Positions 45,901-56,600 of a stretch of DNA of 64,000 bases are shown piece after piece. Position numbers and translations under genes: made by a program. Source of the stretch: Paraescarpia echinospica (Eukaryota; Annelida; Polychaeta; Sabellida; Siboglinidae); the NCBI GenBank assembly GCA_020002185.1, contig CM034541.1, positions 49,441,275 through 49,505,274 of the forward strand, read 5' to 3'. A model generated the notes under the pieces. That model was given only the letters and a program-made list of their open reading frames with translations. It did no database searches and was not told the origin of the DNA. Every line of letters starts with the position of its first letter. Within the stretch, counting starts at the first letter, position 1.

Positions 45901-46899
45901 AACATATTGACAGATTGACACTGTACACTTATGATATCGCACTATCTATATTGTATGTGTACAGGTAAATAAACTACAGATTCAATCGCCGAGATGAAGT
46001 GATGTCACGGGTATTTGTGGTCAGACTCTATTCCTTGTTCTCACAGAGCGGGGAGTGGGGAGCGGGGAGCGGGAAAGCGGGAAGGACTATCCGTTCTTTC
46101 GACCAAGGGCTGCTAATTACAGCAGTACTCTTGACAGGTCAACCCATTGACACATGTGTTTGCCAGTTGATGTGGCGCGAGTTTAGAAGATGCATGCAAA
46201 AAACTGGGTTATAAACTAAACCGGCAAATCTTACTGGATTCCTGGGTTCTAAACTCAACTGCTAACTTATGATAGCTATAATATCTGTCTGAGCGACCGA
46301 TGCATATATCAGACCGATATGCGTTCTCATGCGCGAAGCCGCTTCAGTGCTGTCCTTCGGTATTAGGTAAAGCTTTGTTGTACGTTGGTCGTCTTTATGA
46401 CACGTAGCTATTCCACCTGGCGATGTATGTAACACATGTGATCTCCCCAGTGTACTACGTGACAACGTGTAATTCAGCTGACCCAGAATATTGAATACGT
46501 TTTGATGGATAAAGATGTTCACAAATAACGCAACTCCCACGTGTATCCAATACACTGCCTACTGCATTCATGGAGATGTCGTCAGCTGTGCCATTATTTC
46601 ACGTGCAGTAAATGAACGCGTGAGGTGGGCGTAGTAACGTAATGCTAACAAGCTGTTAAAGTAGACGGGAGCAGTTGTTTTTTCTTTAGTAACTGGAGAA
46701 GAAGATATGTTTCGCGGCGATATTGATTTTGGGAACCCGATGTTTTCCGCCTTCGTTGTCAGTGGCAATTTGGAACCACGTAGATACCTGGTCCTGTCGC
46801 GGGGCATTTGTCAACTCATACATTCGTTGGCGTCGTTGGCAGGTCATGCAAAATATAGCGGCGGTCCAGGTAGCATGCTAAATTAGGAAATGCAGGGCC
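45901..46899. other. Intron 1, unannotated
   Basis: Open frames of 97 and 79 residues on the minus strand lack recognisable features. A triple GGGGAGTGGGGAGCGGGGAG repeat lies at about 46050-46072. Confidence 0.35.
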
Positions 46900-47335
<436 letters not shown>

Positions 47336-47379
47336 ACAGACTGGTCAAATGTCAATTACATACTGCCACTGATCTACTG

Positions 47380-47535
47380 TCAATTACACACAACCAAAGT
47401 CACACGCTTAGTTACCCATTATTACCGACACAGTGTCAACGACGCAGTGTCAATGGCATAGTATCAAGTATCAAAGATGCTGTGTCATTGACATCGTTTA
47501 AACGGCATGATGTTAACAACGCAGTGGCAGTGACC
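47380..47535. repeat. Short degenerate tandem motif (CAGTGTCAA)
   Basis: GACACAGTGTCAACGACGCA GTGTCAATGG and related pieces recur about six times at 13-17 base spacing. A weak array bordering the GT tract. Confidence 0.45.
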
Positions 47536-48061
47536 CACTCCCGACAACACTTTGAAACGGCAGCAGTGCTATATAAAACGAAGTGAAAACGTCTCGGATA
47601 TCACGTCCGTTTTGTCTCTCCACATGTGAAGTGTCAGCTTCTTCACTCTCGGTTCGGGTCGTCTTTCGCAGTCTCTGAAATTTGAGCAACACCGTACTTA
47701 TGGTCATTGCCTTCATCGAGCGGAAACCATGAACGCAAGCTGCGGTAGTTAGTTTTTAGTATCCTGATTTATTTGGAGCAACAACAAAACACAGACGTGC
47801 ATATTTCACAATTGCTATCAGTTGTATCGACTTGCGGCATTCCGAAATGTGTTAAAAGTAGGTTATTTCATTGATCTCGACCAATTGAGACGCAATAGTT
47901 AAGATAGTCTTGCGGGAGGCGTGTCGTTTGTGGTCGGTGCTGTTTGCGTACTTCCGGTCTGTAAATCATGCAATTCCTCTTTGTCGTTCATTCTGCTTTC
48001 ACAAGAGCGTACGTACACGAAGCAAACTGTTTTTGGCGTGTCAGTTAAAACGAGCGTAATT
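47536..48061. other. Intron 1, unannotated
   Basis: No exon recognised; 66- to 81-residue frames overlap on opposite strands. Confidence 0.35.
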
Positions 48062-48720
48062 GTGGAGTGTAATGGCCCAGTGACTAGAGAGTGGGACTCA
48101 ATCGAGAGAACCCTGTTTTGAATCGTGTTTCGAACCTTGGGCAAGTTCGTTCACTCTACGTTACTCAAGTTCATATAGCTGTATGAAGGAGTACATAGCT
48201 ACAGACTGTGGTGGATATTCATGTACGAATAGTAAAAAAGATACGTTCTTATACAGCGTAGTATCCAGTCCTCAGGACTGCTCAAGCCCTTTACACTTTA
48301 CTCCCTGGCAGACCTGATCAATCGAACACCATCTCGGCTTCTCTGGGAAGCATCCAGCCACGTTTCAATTACTGCGCGAAGATTATTTGTACACAAATAT
48401 CTACCACTGTCTATGGCCAGGTACTCATTCGTACAGCTGAGTGAACTGGAGCAACGTAGAGTGAACGAATTTGCCCAAGGTTTGACACCGCAATACAGGA
48501 TTCGAACCTGGGATCTGTTGATCGAGAGTCAGAAGCTCTAAACATTGCACCACTGCGCTCCACAAATAGTCTTCGCGCATTGAATGCAGCGTGGCTGAAT
48601 GCTTCCCGGAGAAATCGAGATGGTTTTCGATTGAACAGGTCGGTCAGGGAGTAAAGTGTAACTCATTTTTGAACTGTCCTAAGGACTGGATTCTGCGCTA
48701 TATAAGAATTTACCTTTTTA
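48062..48720 (+). repeat. tRNA-derived SINE, copy C, interrupted by copy D
   Basis: The 5' half is at 48062-48235, with a degenerate box B GTTTTGAATCG, ending GATATTCATGTACGAATAG. The 3' half resumes at about 48567 with ACAAATAGTCTTCGCGCATT and ends TAAGAATTTACCTTTTTACTTT at 48720. Copy D sits between them in opposite orientation. GAATAG/AAATAG on either side may be the remains of a target duplication. Confidence 0.87.
48236..48566 (-). repeat. tRNA-derived SINE, copy D, nested in copy C
   Basis: Full length in minus sense. The head is AGCGCAGTGGTGCAATG with perfect box B GGTTCGAATCC, and the body includes ACGAATGAGTACCTGGCCAT and TGCTTCCCAGAGAAGCCGAG. The 3' end is GTCCTGAGGACTGGATACTA and TAAGAACGTATCTTTT. 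It has the best-preserved promoter boxes of all copies, consistent with being the latest arrival. Confidence 0.9.
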
Positions 48721-48890
48721 CTTTAAGTCTTTGCGCATTGAATGCAGCGTGGCTGAATGCTTCCCGGAGAAATCGAGATGGTCTTCGATTGAACAGGTCG
48801 GTCAGGGAGTAAAATGTAACTCATTTTTGAACTGTCCTAAGGACTGGATTCTGCGCTATATAAGAATTTACCTTTTTACGTTAACTTGTA
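48721..48890 (+). repeat. Tandem duplicate of the SINE 3' half (copy E)
   Basis: Repeats 48568-48720 almost perfectly (GTCTTTGCGCATTGAATGCA to TTTACCTTTTTACGTTA), with only a handful of base differences. The junction falls exactly at the SINE 3' tail, so it is either a local tandem duplication or unequal crossing over between tails. Confidence 0.9.
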
Positions 48891-51106
48891 CAAATAGATA
48901 ATATTTAAATTTAAACGGGCAAAAGCACAGGGTTGACGTCGGTGACTAACATCCTTGTGAAGCAATAAACTGCCTTTGCTCTTGAGCCGCACCGTTTAAT
49001 ATGACCGACAGTAGCAGCTAAGTTGAAACCAGTCTTAAAATGCACAGACCGGATAGGGTATACTGTATTTCGGTATATTATGCGTAAGAATGAATTCTGT
49101 GTATGTTTTATGTAGCAATCACAGAATTCCTCTCTTTTCATGCTTCATACAAACACAATGATAAGTGAAATACGGGTACAATATCAAGAACATTTGATTA
49201 TATATCGAGAAAACGTGTTGTGACCGCGTGAACAGTCATGCCACGCTATATTTTAGATTTAAAATATACACACACGATTACAGAAGCCGTCTACGTATCA
49301 CACAGTACAAGGTGCAAATGTAGATAAAGGAATAGGCCTAAGACTGGCGTTGATTTACAGCCAGGAAACGGGCTGTTAATCCATGCAGTGAATCTGATGG
49401 TGTTTCCCTGTTCGGCTTGGGAAGACGTCCTGTTCACTTAGATTAATTGGCAATGCTGGCGTATACTGCAGACATGGGACAACCGAGTCGAAAGGTGAAT
49501 ACTACCTAAACCACGAGGGACCCATAATAAACCCGACGAAACTAAAACTGCATATTGAGCCTAGTTGCGTCTGCCGGTTTATGATAAGACAGAAACAGCA
49601 TTGTACGCGTTCTCGAATTCCCGCGCGCAATTATTCGCGTATCATGATATACGTTCGTAGCTTTTTTAACATGACTGTTTAATCCCACCGGGTTGTTAAT
49701 AATCGAATCTGCACAATATCCACACGTTTGATCCGACCAGACTGTTGACTTATTAGACTGCCCTGAGAGACGTTTCCTTCGTCAAACGCCGATCTTTTGA
49801 AGAACTACAGTGTGAACGATCACACGACAGTAAAGTGAATTCTATTTGAGACTGGGCGTTAATTGTGCGTCCCCTTCTCGCTAGACTGATTTATAAACGT
49901 GCGCGAAAGCGATCTCTCAGAATTCTAGCTTATCGGGCCAACAACAACAGAAGATAAGCCGTACCACATCGCAGCTACGGCTCTCAATCTCCCAGATTAT
50001 CCACTCCCGAACAAGTGCAATGCATTATCCTTAATTCACTAACACGTTGATGCAGCTTTTGGGACTCAAATGTCAGTTTTGCAGTTTCATTTTCAGATCC
50101 GCCACTATCTACAAATGTATGCTGTTTCTGTTGCACTACTTGTCGGTAGGGCCTATTTTAGATCCCATGTAACACTTTTTTCAAGTATATTACAGCAGTG
50201 CAACTTTAGATATGACTTCATAATAATTGTAGTTTGCTTGCCTCACCCATGAAATAATAAAAATAATATTCCATGAAATGTTAACTAGTTTTCCATTACA
50301 AATAAAATAATTGTTCTGATATAGCAAGATATTACAAACGCGATTAGACTGTTTGGAATTTTAGAAGACATGACTAAATGAATTTTTGACCCACTGGCAC
50401 AAATTACTTCGAGTCACACTTTTTTTCCAAAGAAGTATATTCTCACTATCCACTTGCATAAGCTCGACTTAACATTTTATTTAACTAACATGATATGGAC
50501 AAAGGAAATAAGTAGCACATGACACTGTAAACTGTTGTTAGATAAATACTGAGCTTTATATACTTCATCAATCCAAACAGCCAACAGGTCAAATGTTACG
50601 GTGGCAAATGAGGCGACCACATGTTCAGCTGATGATATAGATCTACCAGTCGCTGTGATTAGTAATCAGTTGGATTGCGCAATAACTCGTAACATCTGGT
50701 TGTAAATAATTACTTGCACGTGTAGCGTGTTTTGCGTGGGCCTACGGTCCACTATTGAGTCTCAAAAGAAGAGCGGGAGTTGTTCTGTTTCCTGTAAAAA
50801 AAAACCTACACAATTAATGTGGGATCATATACCAGTTGCCCTTCCGCCAATTTCCACGAAACTTATAAAAAAAACTAACTAAATCCCCCAAAGGCGAAGG
50901 TTACTTATACATAAATAATTCGATTGATATATGGCCATGGGAAAGAACGCAACATATTTTATAGACTTGCTACAATATAATAAACACCTTCCCAAATGGA
51001 CGTGTCATTGAATTAACGCACGATGCCATGACACATAACACCAATATAAAAAAGTACCATTACATCAGCTAATCCTCAAATTTACACCACCGGATTCTGT
51101 TTGTAG
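48891..51106. other. End of intron 1
   Basis: No repeat or exon recognised before the acceptor TTCTGTTTGTAG of exon 2. Confidence 0.4.
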
Positions 51107-51252
51107 GCACCCGTCAAGGTATGAACGAAAAGCGGCTTCTGTACGACCTGTTTGTGAAACGTCATCACGACAAACTCGAGCGGCCCATTGCTGACGAGTC
51201 GAAGGCACTAACTGTGAAGTTTGGACTGGTTCTGCAGCAAATTATCGACGTG
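51107..51252 (+). CDS. Nicotinic acetylcholine receptor subunit, exon 2
   Basis: 146 bases, acceptor TTTGTAG|GC, donor GTG|GTAATG, entering in phase 1 and leaving in phase 0. It encodes about residues 26-73: GMNEKRLLYDLFVKRHH, LERPIADESKALTVKFGL and VLQQIIDV. This is the N-terminal helix and first beta strands of the extracellular domain. The RLL..LF....Y..LERP and VKFGL.L.QIIDV patterns are diagnostic of nAChR subunits, and 146 bases is the usual length of this exon. It joins exactly to DEKNQ in either version of exon 3. Confidence 0.96.
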
Positions 51253-52856
51253 GTAATGTGTATTTCCGCTCTAAGCCATTGCACCATATATAATTCATTG
51301 CAATACGTGTTTGTGGTGATCTAGGCACCATATTCGCGTGTTGATATGTGCCCAAAAACAGCTGCACACTTACGGGTATGTCAGCATACAGTGTTAGCAC
51401 ATTGTGAGCGGACGTAGACGTCATTATGTAGATATGTGTATTCTAATGTTCTAACGCGTATGTCTGAACGTTGTATTTTACACATGTGGTTATCGTGTAT
51501 ACAGGGAAATGCACGTTTTACACATTTAAACATCATAATGTCAATCGATAATGCGTTAATATATAGTGTCCATATAATATGAGGTACACATCAAGTACAT
51601 ACATGTACAAACATGCGCGCACTTTTACAAATAACGTCCGGGTATGCGTCGTTGTATTAGTATAGGACATACATGCTTACGTGCAAAATATGAGATTGTT
51701 CCGAGGTGGACTGTTTCGGTCAGAGAACATTCTGTCCTTTAGGTTCTAAAATACACAACCATGTATCAAAAGTATGCATCAACTGCACTACTTTATTAAC
51801 ACTGGATGAGACAACGGACAACGCCTGTGTTACGTATTAAATGTATGATTCAGCTCATATTTTATTTCATACAATCCAAGCAAACTTCGATTTAATAGCG
51901 ACCTTTTCTGTTCCGTTATCCGGAATCATCCCCCAAGCAAGGGTGTTGTAATAGTGTGAATAGGAAATTCGCTTAATCGGTTGTACGTCGTCCCAGCTGC
52001 GGGCTTAATTTTGGGAACCGGCCAACTGCAAAGAGCAATTCCAAGAACGTGCGAATAGCGCTTCCTGCCTCCGCAAGAGTTGTCTTTATCTTCTGAATGT
52101 TTTGTGTACAATTTGAACTGTTTTCTGAGCGCAAAAATCAAATTTCTTACTAAACGCAATTTGGCGGACAACGCACATTCAACATATTGTTAGGGTATTT
52201 ACAACTTCAAAGTAATAAAATTGATGAAGAACACACAAGAACGGTCTAAACTATTACACAGATACGCTCAGTCTTAAATTTACGGACGTTAATGTATCTT
52301 GTTTTCTGGTTGGTCCGAAATAAATATAATTGGTTTGGAATGTGGTGCCCCTTTAGTAAATGTTACCGTCATCGCCAGATGTCGCAGATTGTGTAAGTGA
52401 GCTAGTGCTCTGTTTTCTGTATTATATGTTGTAACTGCCACCGTGTTTTAATTATCTAGACAGTAAAGGCTGTTAACCTTCCAGAGGGACCATATTTCTT
52501 TTCCAAAGCAGTCATCGGGGGTGCGATAAACTCAAATAAAAACATAATTACTCTCTCTCTCTCCGCGTCCGTCATTTTCCCGGCATCACCTTTGCACTAC
52601 GATTAATGCTTTCACTTTCGAAAGTACATAATTATCAGCCCGGGATTTGTTTTCAATGACGGTGGTTGGGTATCATTTGTTTGTATTTAGCAGAGTGTTT
52701 GTTAATCCGCCCAATTACCCTTGACATGGTCATTCGAATGGTGCTGACGAAGTTATCTCAAATGCATTAAACGTGGACAATTCATCAAGTTATTTGCTTC
52801 ATTGCGGAAAAAAACATTTAAAATTATTTCCGCAGCTTGATAATTATGTTATATAA
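51253..52856. other. Intron 2, first part
   Basis: Intronic; no further exon or clear repeat, apart from a short CT run at about 52549-52562. Confidence 0.4.
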
Positions 52857-53256
52857 ATATAACTAGTTGAAACATATCGTTGTATTGGCTGTTAGTTTGA
52901 CGTTAACATATCGTTGTATTGGCTGTTAGTTTGACGTTAACATATCGTTGTATTGGCAGTTAGTTTGACGTTAACGGTAAATATAACTAGTTGAAACATA
53001 TCGTTGTATTGGCTGTTAGTTTGACGTTAACGGTAAATATAACTAGTTGAAACATATCGTTGTATTGGCTGTTAGTTTGACGTTAACGGTAAATATAACT
53101 AGTTGAAACATATCGTTGTATTGGCTGTTAGTTTGACGTTAACATATCGTTGTATTGGCTGTTAGTTTGACGTTAACATATCGTTGTATTGGCTGTTAGT
53201 CTGACGTTAACATATCGTTGTATTGGCTGTTAGTTTGACGTTAACGGTAAATATAG
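52857..53256. repeat. Nested minisatellite: 34-base unit and 22-base linker
   Basis: A 34-base unit (AACATATCGTTGTATTGGCT then GTTAGTTTGACGTT) starts at 52871, 52905, 52939, 52995, 53051, 53107, 53141, 53175 and 53209. A 22-base linker (AACGGTAAATATAACTAGTT GA) follows the 3rd, 4th and 5th units, and a partial linker follows the last. The block order is therefore 3-1-1-4. Units are almost identical (two single-base variants), so the expansion is recent. Each junction makes GTTAAC and TGACGTTAAC. Confidence 0.95.
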
Positions 53257-54099
53257 AAAAGACAGTGTTTGTTCAAAATAAAGGAATACTAATAGGGCAT
53301 AGAACGCTATGAATAATTGCATCTTTGTTTCATTTCGTATTGCTACCGATGCTCGCACGAAGGATAAAATACCTACTGTACATGGTGAAAATAGACGTGC
53401 ATGCACTTACAGGACTACTCAAAGAAAAAGATTGTGTTAAATGTCAATGTTACTTCCTATTATTAAACATATATAAATACTTGTTAGTCAATACAATTTT
53501 GTGAAAACATACATATTTTAACTTCCCACGTTTTCAGTGAATACACAGTGTTATATTACGTATAGAAGCATTTGCACATGTTTCGTAGAAAACAAAATGT
53601 CATGTCAAAACGCCGTGCTCTTTGCTCTCCCAGTGCCTGTCGCAGAGGTGTATTCCACGAAACGCCGCCTTGACCGGTTAATTGATCTTCAATCTGTCTG
53701 GCCTTCACTTAGGCTAGATGGCTACTGATAAATCAGATAGGACCTAGACATACCGATTCTTTTTATATCGTAAATTGGCTATGCCACTTTTACCTGGAAA
53801 AAACACAATTTAAATATTCTATGATTGTCTAGACAAGTAAATGGCACGACTGTGGCGCCACCTTGGGGAATTGCACAGTGGTGTACGCGCTTGTGTATGT
53901 TGGAATGTGTATGCGTACAGTGGCGTATCTAGAATTCTCGTGGGGAAAGGGTGCAAACAATATAGACACCAATTAGTTTCTGTGCTAAACATGTAGTGTC
54001 GCAAAAGGCTATAATGGAAATTAAAACAAATTGCCAAATTGGAACGGCCGAATGACCCTTAAGTATGCAACTGTGTGCGTATGTGCGTGTGTATGTATG
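53257..54099. other. Intron 2, unannotated
   Basis: No exon. ACAGTGGCGTATCTAGAATT at about 53920 resembles the CAGTGGCGTAGCTAG motif often seen at ends of animal repeats, but no partner end was found. Confidence 0.35.
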
Positions 54100-55165
54100 T
54101 GCACGTGTGCGTGAATGCGAACGTGTGTTTGAATGAGTGATTGATTAACTGATTGATTGAATACGTGAGTGAGGGCGTGAATGAGGGAGTGGGTGACTGA
54201 GTGAATAAATGATGGAATGAATGATCTCTCGAGCGATTGTGTGGGTGATTGATTGACTAGGTGAGTGAGTGAGAGAGAGTGAGTGAGTGAGTGAATGTGT
54301 TTGAATGGGTGAATGAATGAGTGAGTAAGTGGATGAGTGAATGAGTGAGTGAGTGAGTGAGTGAGTGAGTGAATGAGTGAGTGGGTGAGTGGGTGAGTGA
54401 GTGAGTGAGTGAGTGAAAGAGTGAGTGAGTGAGTGAGTGAGTGAGTGAGTGAGTGAGTGAGTGAGTGAGTGAGTGAGTGAGTGAGTGAGTGAATGATGAG
54501 TGGTTATGAAATAAATAAATAAATAAAAACATCATGATGAGTGGGTGAGTGATGATCATCATGGTGATCGGTGAGTGATAAATGGTGAATCATGATGATG
54601 ATGTGATCAGTCGTGATGAGTGAGTGATGATGATGATCAGTGATGATGATGATGATGATGATGATGATCATGATGATGATGGTGTGAGTGAGTGAGTGGA
54701 GTGAAGTGAGTCATGATGTGATCATGAATGTTCAGCATGTCTGAAGTATATATCATGATGAGTGATGATGAGTGAGTGAATCATGATCGTAATGATTAAT
54801 GAGATAAAATCAGTCTCAGTGAGTATCAGTCATGATGATGATGATCATCATGATGATGATATCAGATGAGTGATCATGAGTGAGGTGATGAGTTCAGTGG
54901 TGATATGGTGATAGATGAGATCATGAATGAATGAGTGATGATATGAGATCAGAGAGTGATCAATCATGATGAGATGAGTGATCATATGATCATCATATTG
55001 AGTGAGTGAGTGAGTGAGTGAGTGAGTGAGTGAGTGAGTGAGTGAGTGAGTGAGTGAGTGAGTGAGTGAGTGAGTGAGTGAGTGAGTGAGTGAGTGAGTG
55101 AGTGAGTGAGTGAGTGAGTGAGTGAGTGAGTGAGTGAGTGAGTGGATGTGTGGATGGGTGGATAA
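54100..55165. repeat. GAGT/GAAT and GATG simple-repeat block next to the alternative exons
   Basis: GTGA/ATGA tetranucleotides at 54130-54520, mixed TGATGA and ATCATGATG repeats at 54530-54995, then a pure (AGTG)n run of about 36 units at 55001-55143. On the transcribed strand every unit of the pure run contains GTGAGT, the 5' splice-site consensus. It ends about 177 bases before exon 3a. Threonine-histidine-serine frames on the minus strand are artefacts. Confidence 0.95.
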
Positions 55166-55320
55166 GTGAATGAATGAGATAAATGGTAATGTAGCTAATT
55201 AGCAACATAAATGCATAATATGTTAGTATTATAAACTAATTATTTCAACATTTGTGTTACTACAAACATGTTTTCATTACCCTGTTTTCAACTAACCTAC
55301 CTCTCGTTTATTTCATCCAG

Positions 55321-55365
55321 GACGAAAAGAACCAAATACTAGCTACAAATATCTGGTTGAATATG
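55321..55365 (+). CDS. Nicotinic acetylcholine receptor subunit, exon 3a (loop D, version a)
   Basis: 45 bases, phase 0 to 0, between TTTCATCCAG and GTAAGT. It encodes residues 74-88, DEKNQILATNIWLNM. The tryptophan (residue 85) is the loop D tryptophan on the complementary face of the agonist site (Trp55 of the alpha-7 numbering). A 45-base exon with exactly this content is conserved in animal nAChR genes. A second version lies 88 bases downstream. Versions a and b differ at three residues, one immediately before the tryptophan. Confidence 0.95.
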
Positions 55366-55453
55366 GTAAGTGAGACGACAATGCTAGTGAACTTCCACTC
55401 TCGTCATGTGCTATCATCTGTTTAACCTTCCTCTTTTCGTTCTTGCCAACAGG

Positions 55454-55498
55454 ACGAAAAGAACCAAATCATAAACACAAATATGTGGCTAAATATGG
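55454..55498 (+). CDS. Nicotinic acetylcholine receptor subunit, exon 3b (loop D, version b)
   Basis: 45 bases, phase 0 to 0, between TTCTTGCCAACAG and GTAAGT. It encodes DEKNQIINTNMWLNM. It matches exon 3a at 37 of 45 bases and 12 of 15 residues; the changes are L to I, A to N and I to M. Upstream polypyrimidine tracts are also alike (AACCTACCTCTCGTTT in a, AACCTTCCTCTTTTCGTT in b), showing a tandem duplication that included the acceptor. Using both exons would keep frame but insert 15 extra residues into the beta-sheet core, so one-or-the-other use is expected. In insects Dalpha6-type genes also have alternative exons at this position (3a/3b, from memory). Confidence 0.92.
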
Positions 55499-56424
55499 TA
55501 AGTTTCGAAATTGGACACATCCGAGGATAACATACGTTGGAAGTTTTCTTAACATCTTGCAAACATATTCACAATTGTGCTCCAGTTGTAGACTAATTTT
55601 AGTTATCCTTCACCAACATATTCAACATTGAATGTACCGAGTTGTGTGCATTTCGTTTTCATACAGCACATAGTTATACTACTGGGCACGTATTTACGAT
55701 TATTTTTACCGATAAAATGATAAACCCAGCTATGTTTTTTCTGTATTTTTCACAGGTAGCCGCAAGACCGTGCTATTCTAAATCAATCTACTCGTGCCAA
55801 TGTATGTTATCCTCCGGTGTTTCTGTTAAACATATTTTATCGATCCCCATGTCACGCCGCATTACATTTGCTGCGTGTCATATGGAAATTACGTTTTTTA
55901 AAGAGACGTGCCCTTTACGATATCTTTTCTGCCTGTAAGGCATATTTTCACCCGGTGTGTGGTCGTTGCATGGTAACCACGTGTTACAAGTCTGCATGAC
56001 GTCATGCACAGAAAACTGGAAGACGACTTTCCTGCAACAGCCTTCTTACTTCTCACTAAATGTTCCCCCATTAATAATTATCCCTGGCAACGCTGTCGTG
56101 ATTGACCTACTAACCTACTTTATATATGTTGTCTCGTTTGTATTTATGTTGTTATCCTATTTATACAATATCCTTGTGTTTATGTTGTTTCACTTAATGA
56201 CTGTTGTGTTACCATCATTTTTAAACGCAAACGAATATAACATGAATGAAAGTATTATATTTACGTTGCACTTTACATTAAGGACAATACGTATTATTTA
56301 TATTTAGCAAACTAACAATATTACACTATCCTTCATAACAACGTTGGTAAAACAACGCCAGTAACGCAATCAAGTGCTGTCCTACCTTTTATCCCACCTC
56401 TTAGGCTACTGACTATTAATTTTA
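55499..56424. other. Intron 3, first part
   Basis: No third version of exon 3 was found. Open frames of 98 and 116 residues at 55642-56307 are AT-rich and have no recognised domain. Confidence 0.4.
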
Positions 56425-56600
56425 GTGATCCACGCACATTGGAAAAACTACCCACCATCATGGATCCGGCAAAGCCATGCACCAGAAAATGCCTCGAGTG
56501 CAGGACACGAAAAGCAAAACGATTGTCTATGGACTGTAATATGCGTAACATGACACAGCCAGCGATACGACGTTCTTCGTTTGTTTCAGTGTGTCTATGG
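56425..56600 (+). pseudogene. piggyBac-like transposase C-terminal remnant
   Basis: The frame gives DPRTLEKLPTIMDPAKPCTR and then KCLECRTRKAKRLSMDCN, followed by PAIRR. This resembles the C-terminal zinc-binding end of piggyBac transposases (KPTRKC.VC...GKR.ET...C..C...LC..PCF..YH). The first Cys pair and one later Cys are present and the last pair is lost, possibly through a frameshift. No transposase core or inverted ends were seen nearby, so this is a tentative call. Confidence 0.45.

Noticed and set aside
48480..48560. tRNA gene on the minus strand (perfect box B)
   Set aside because: The head is part of a SINE repeated at several sites with the same non-tRNA body; the cloverleaf is degraded.
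52857..53256. CRISPR-like array (34-base near-identical units)
   Set aside because: There are no variable spacers; the intervening 22-base piece is constant and often absent. The context is an animal intron, so this is a minisatellite.
54257..55208. Minus-strand frames made of repeated Thr-His-Ser-Leu
   Set aside because: Direct reading of the GAGT tetranucleotide array.
55680..55730. A third version of exon 3 (GATAAAATGATAAACCCAGC)
   Set aside because: It lacks the NQ..TN.WL core, an acceptor at the right place and a donor after 45 bases.
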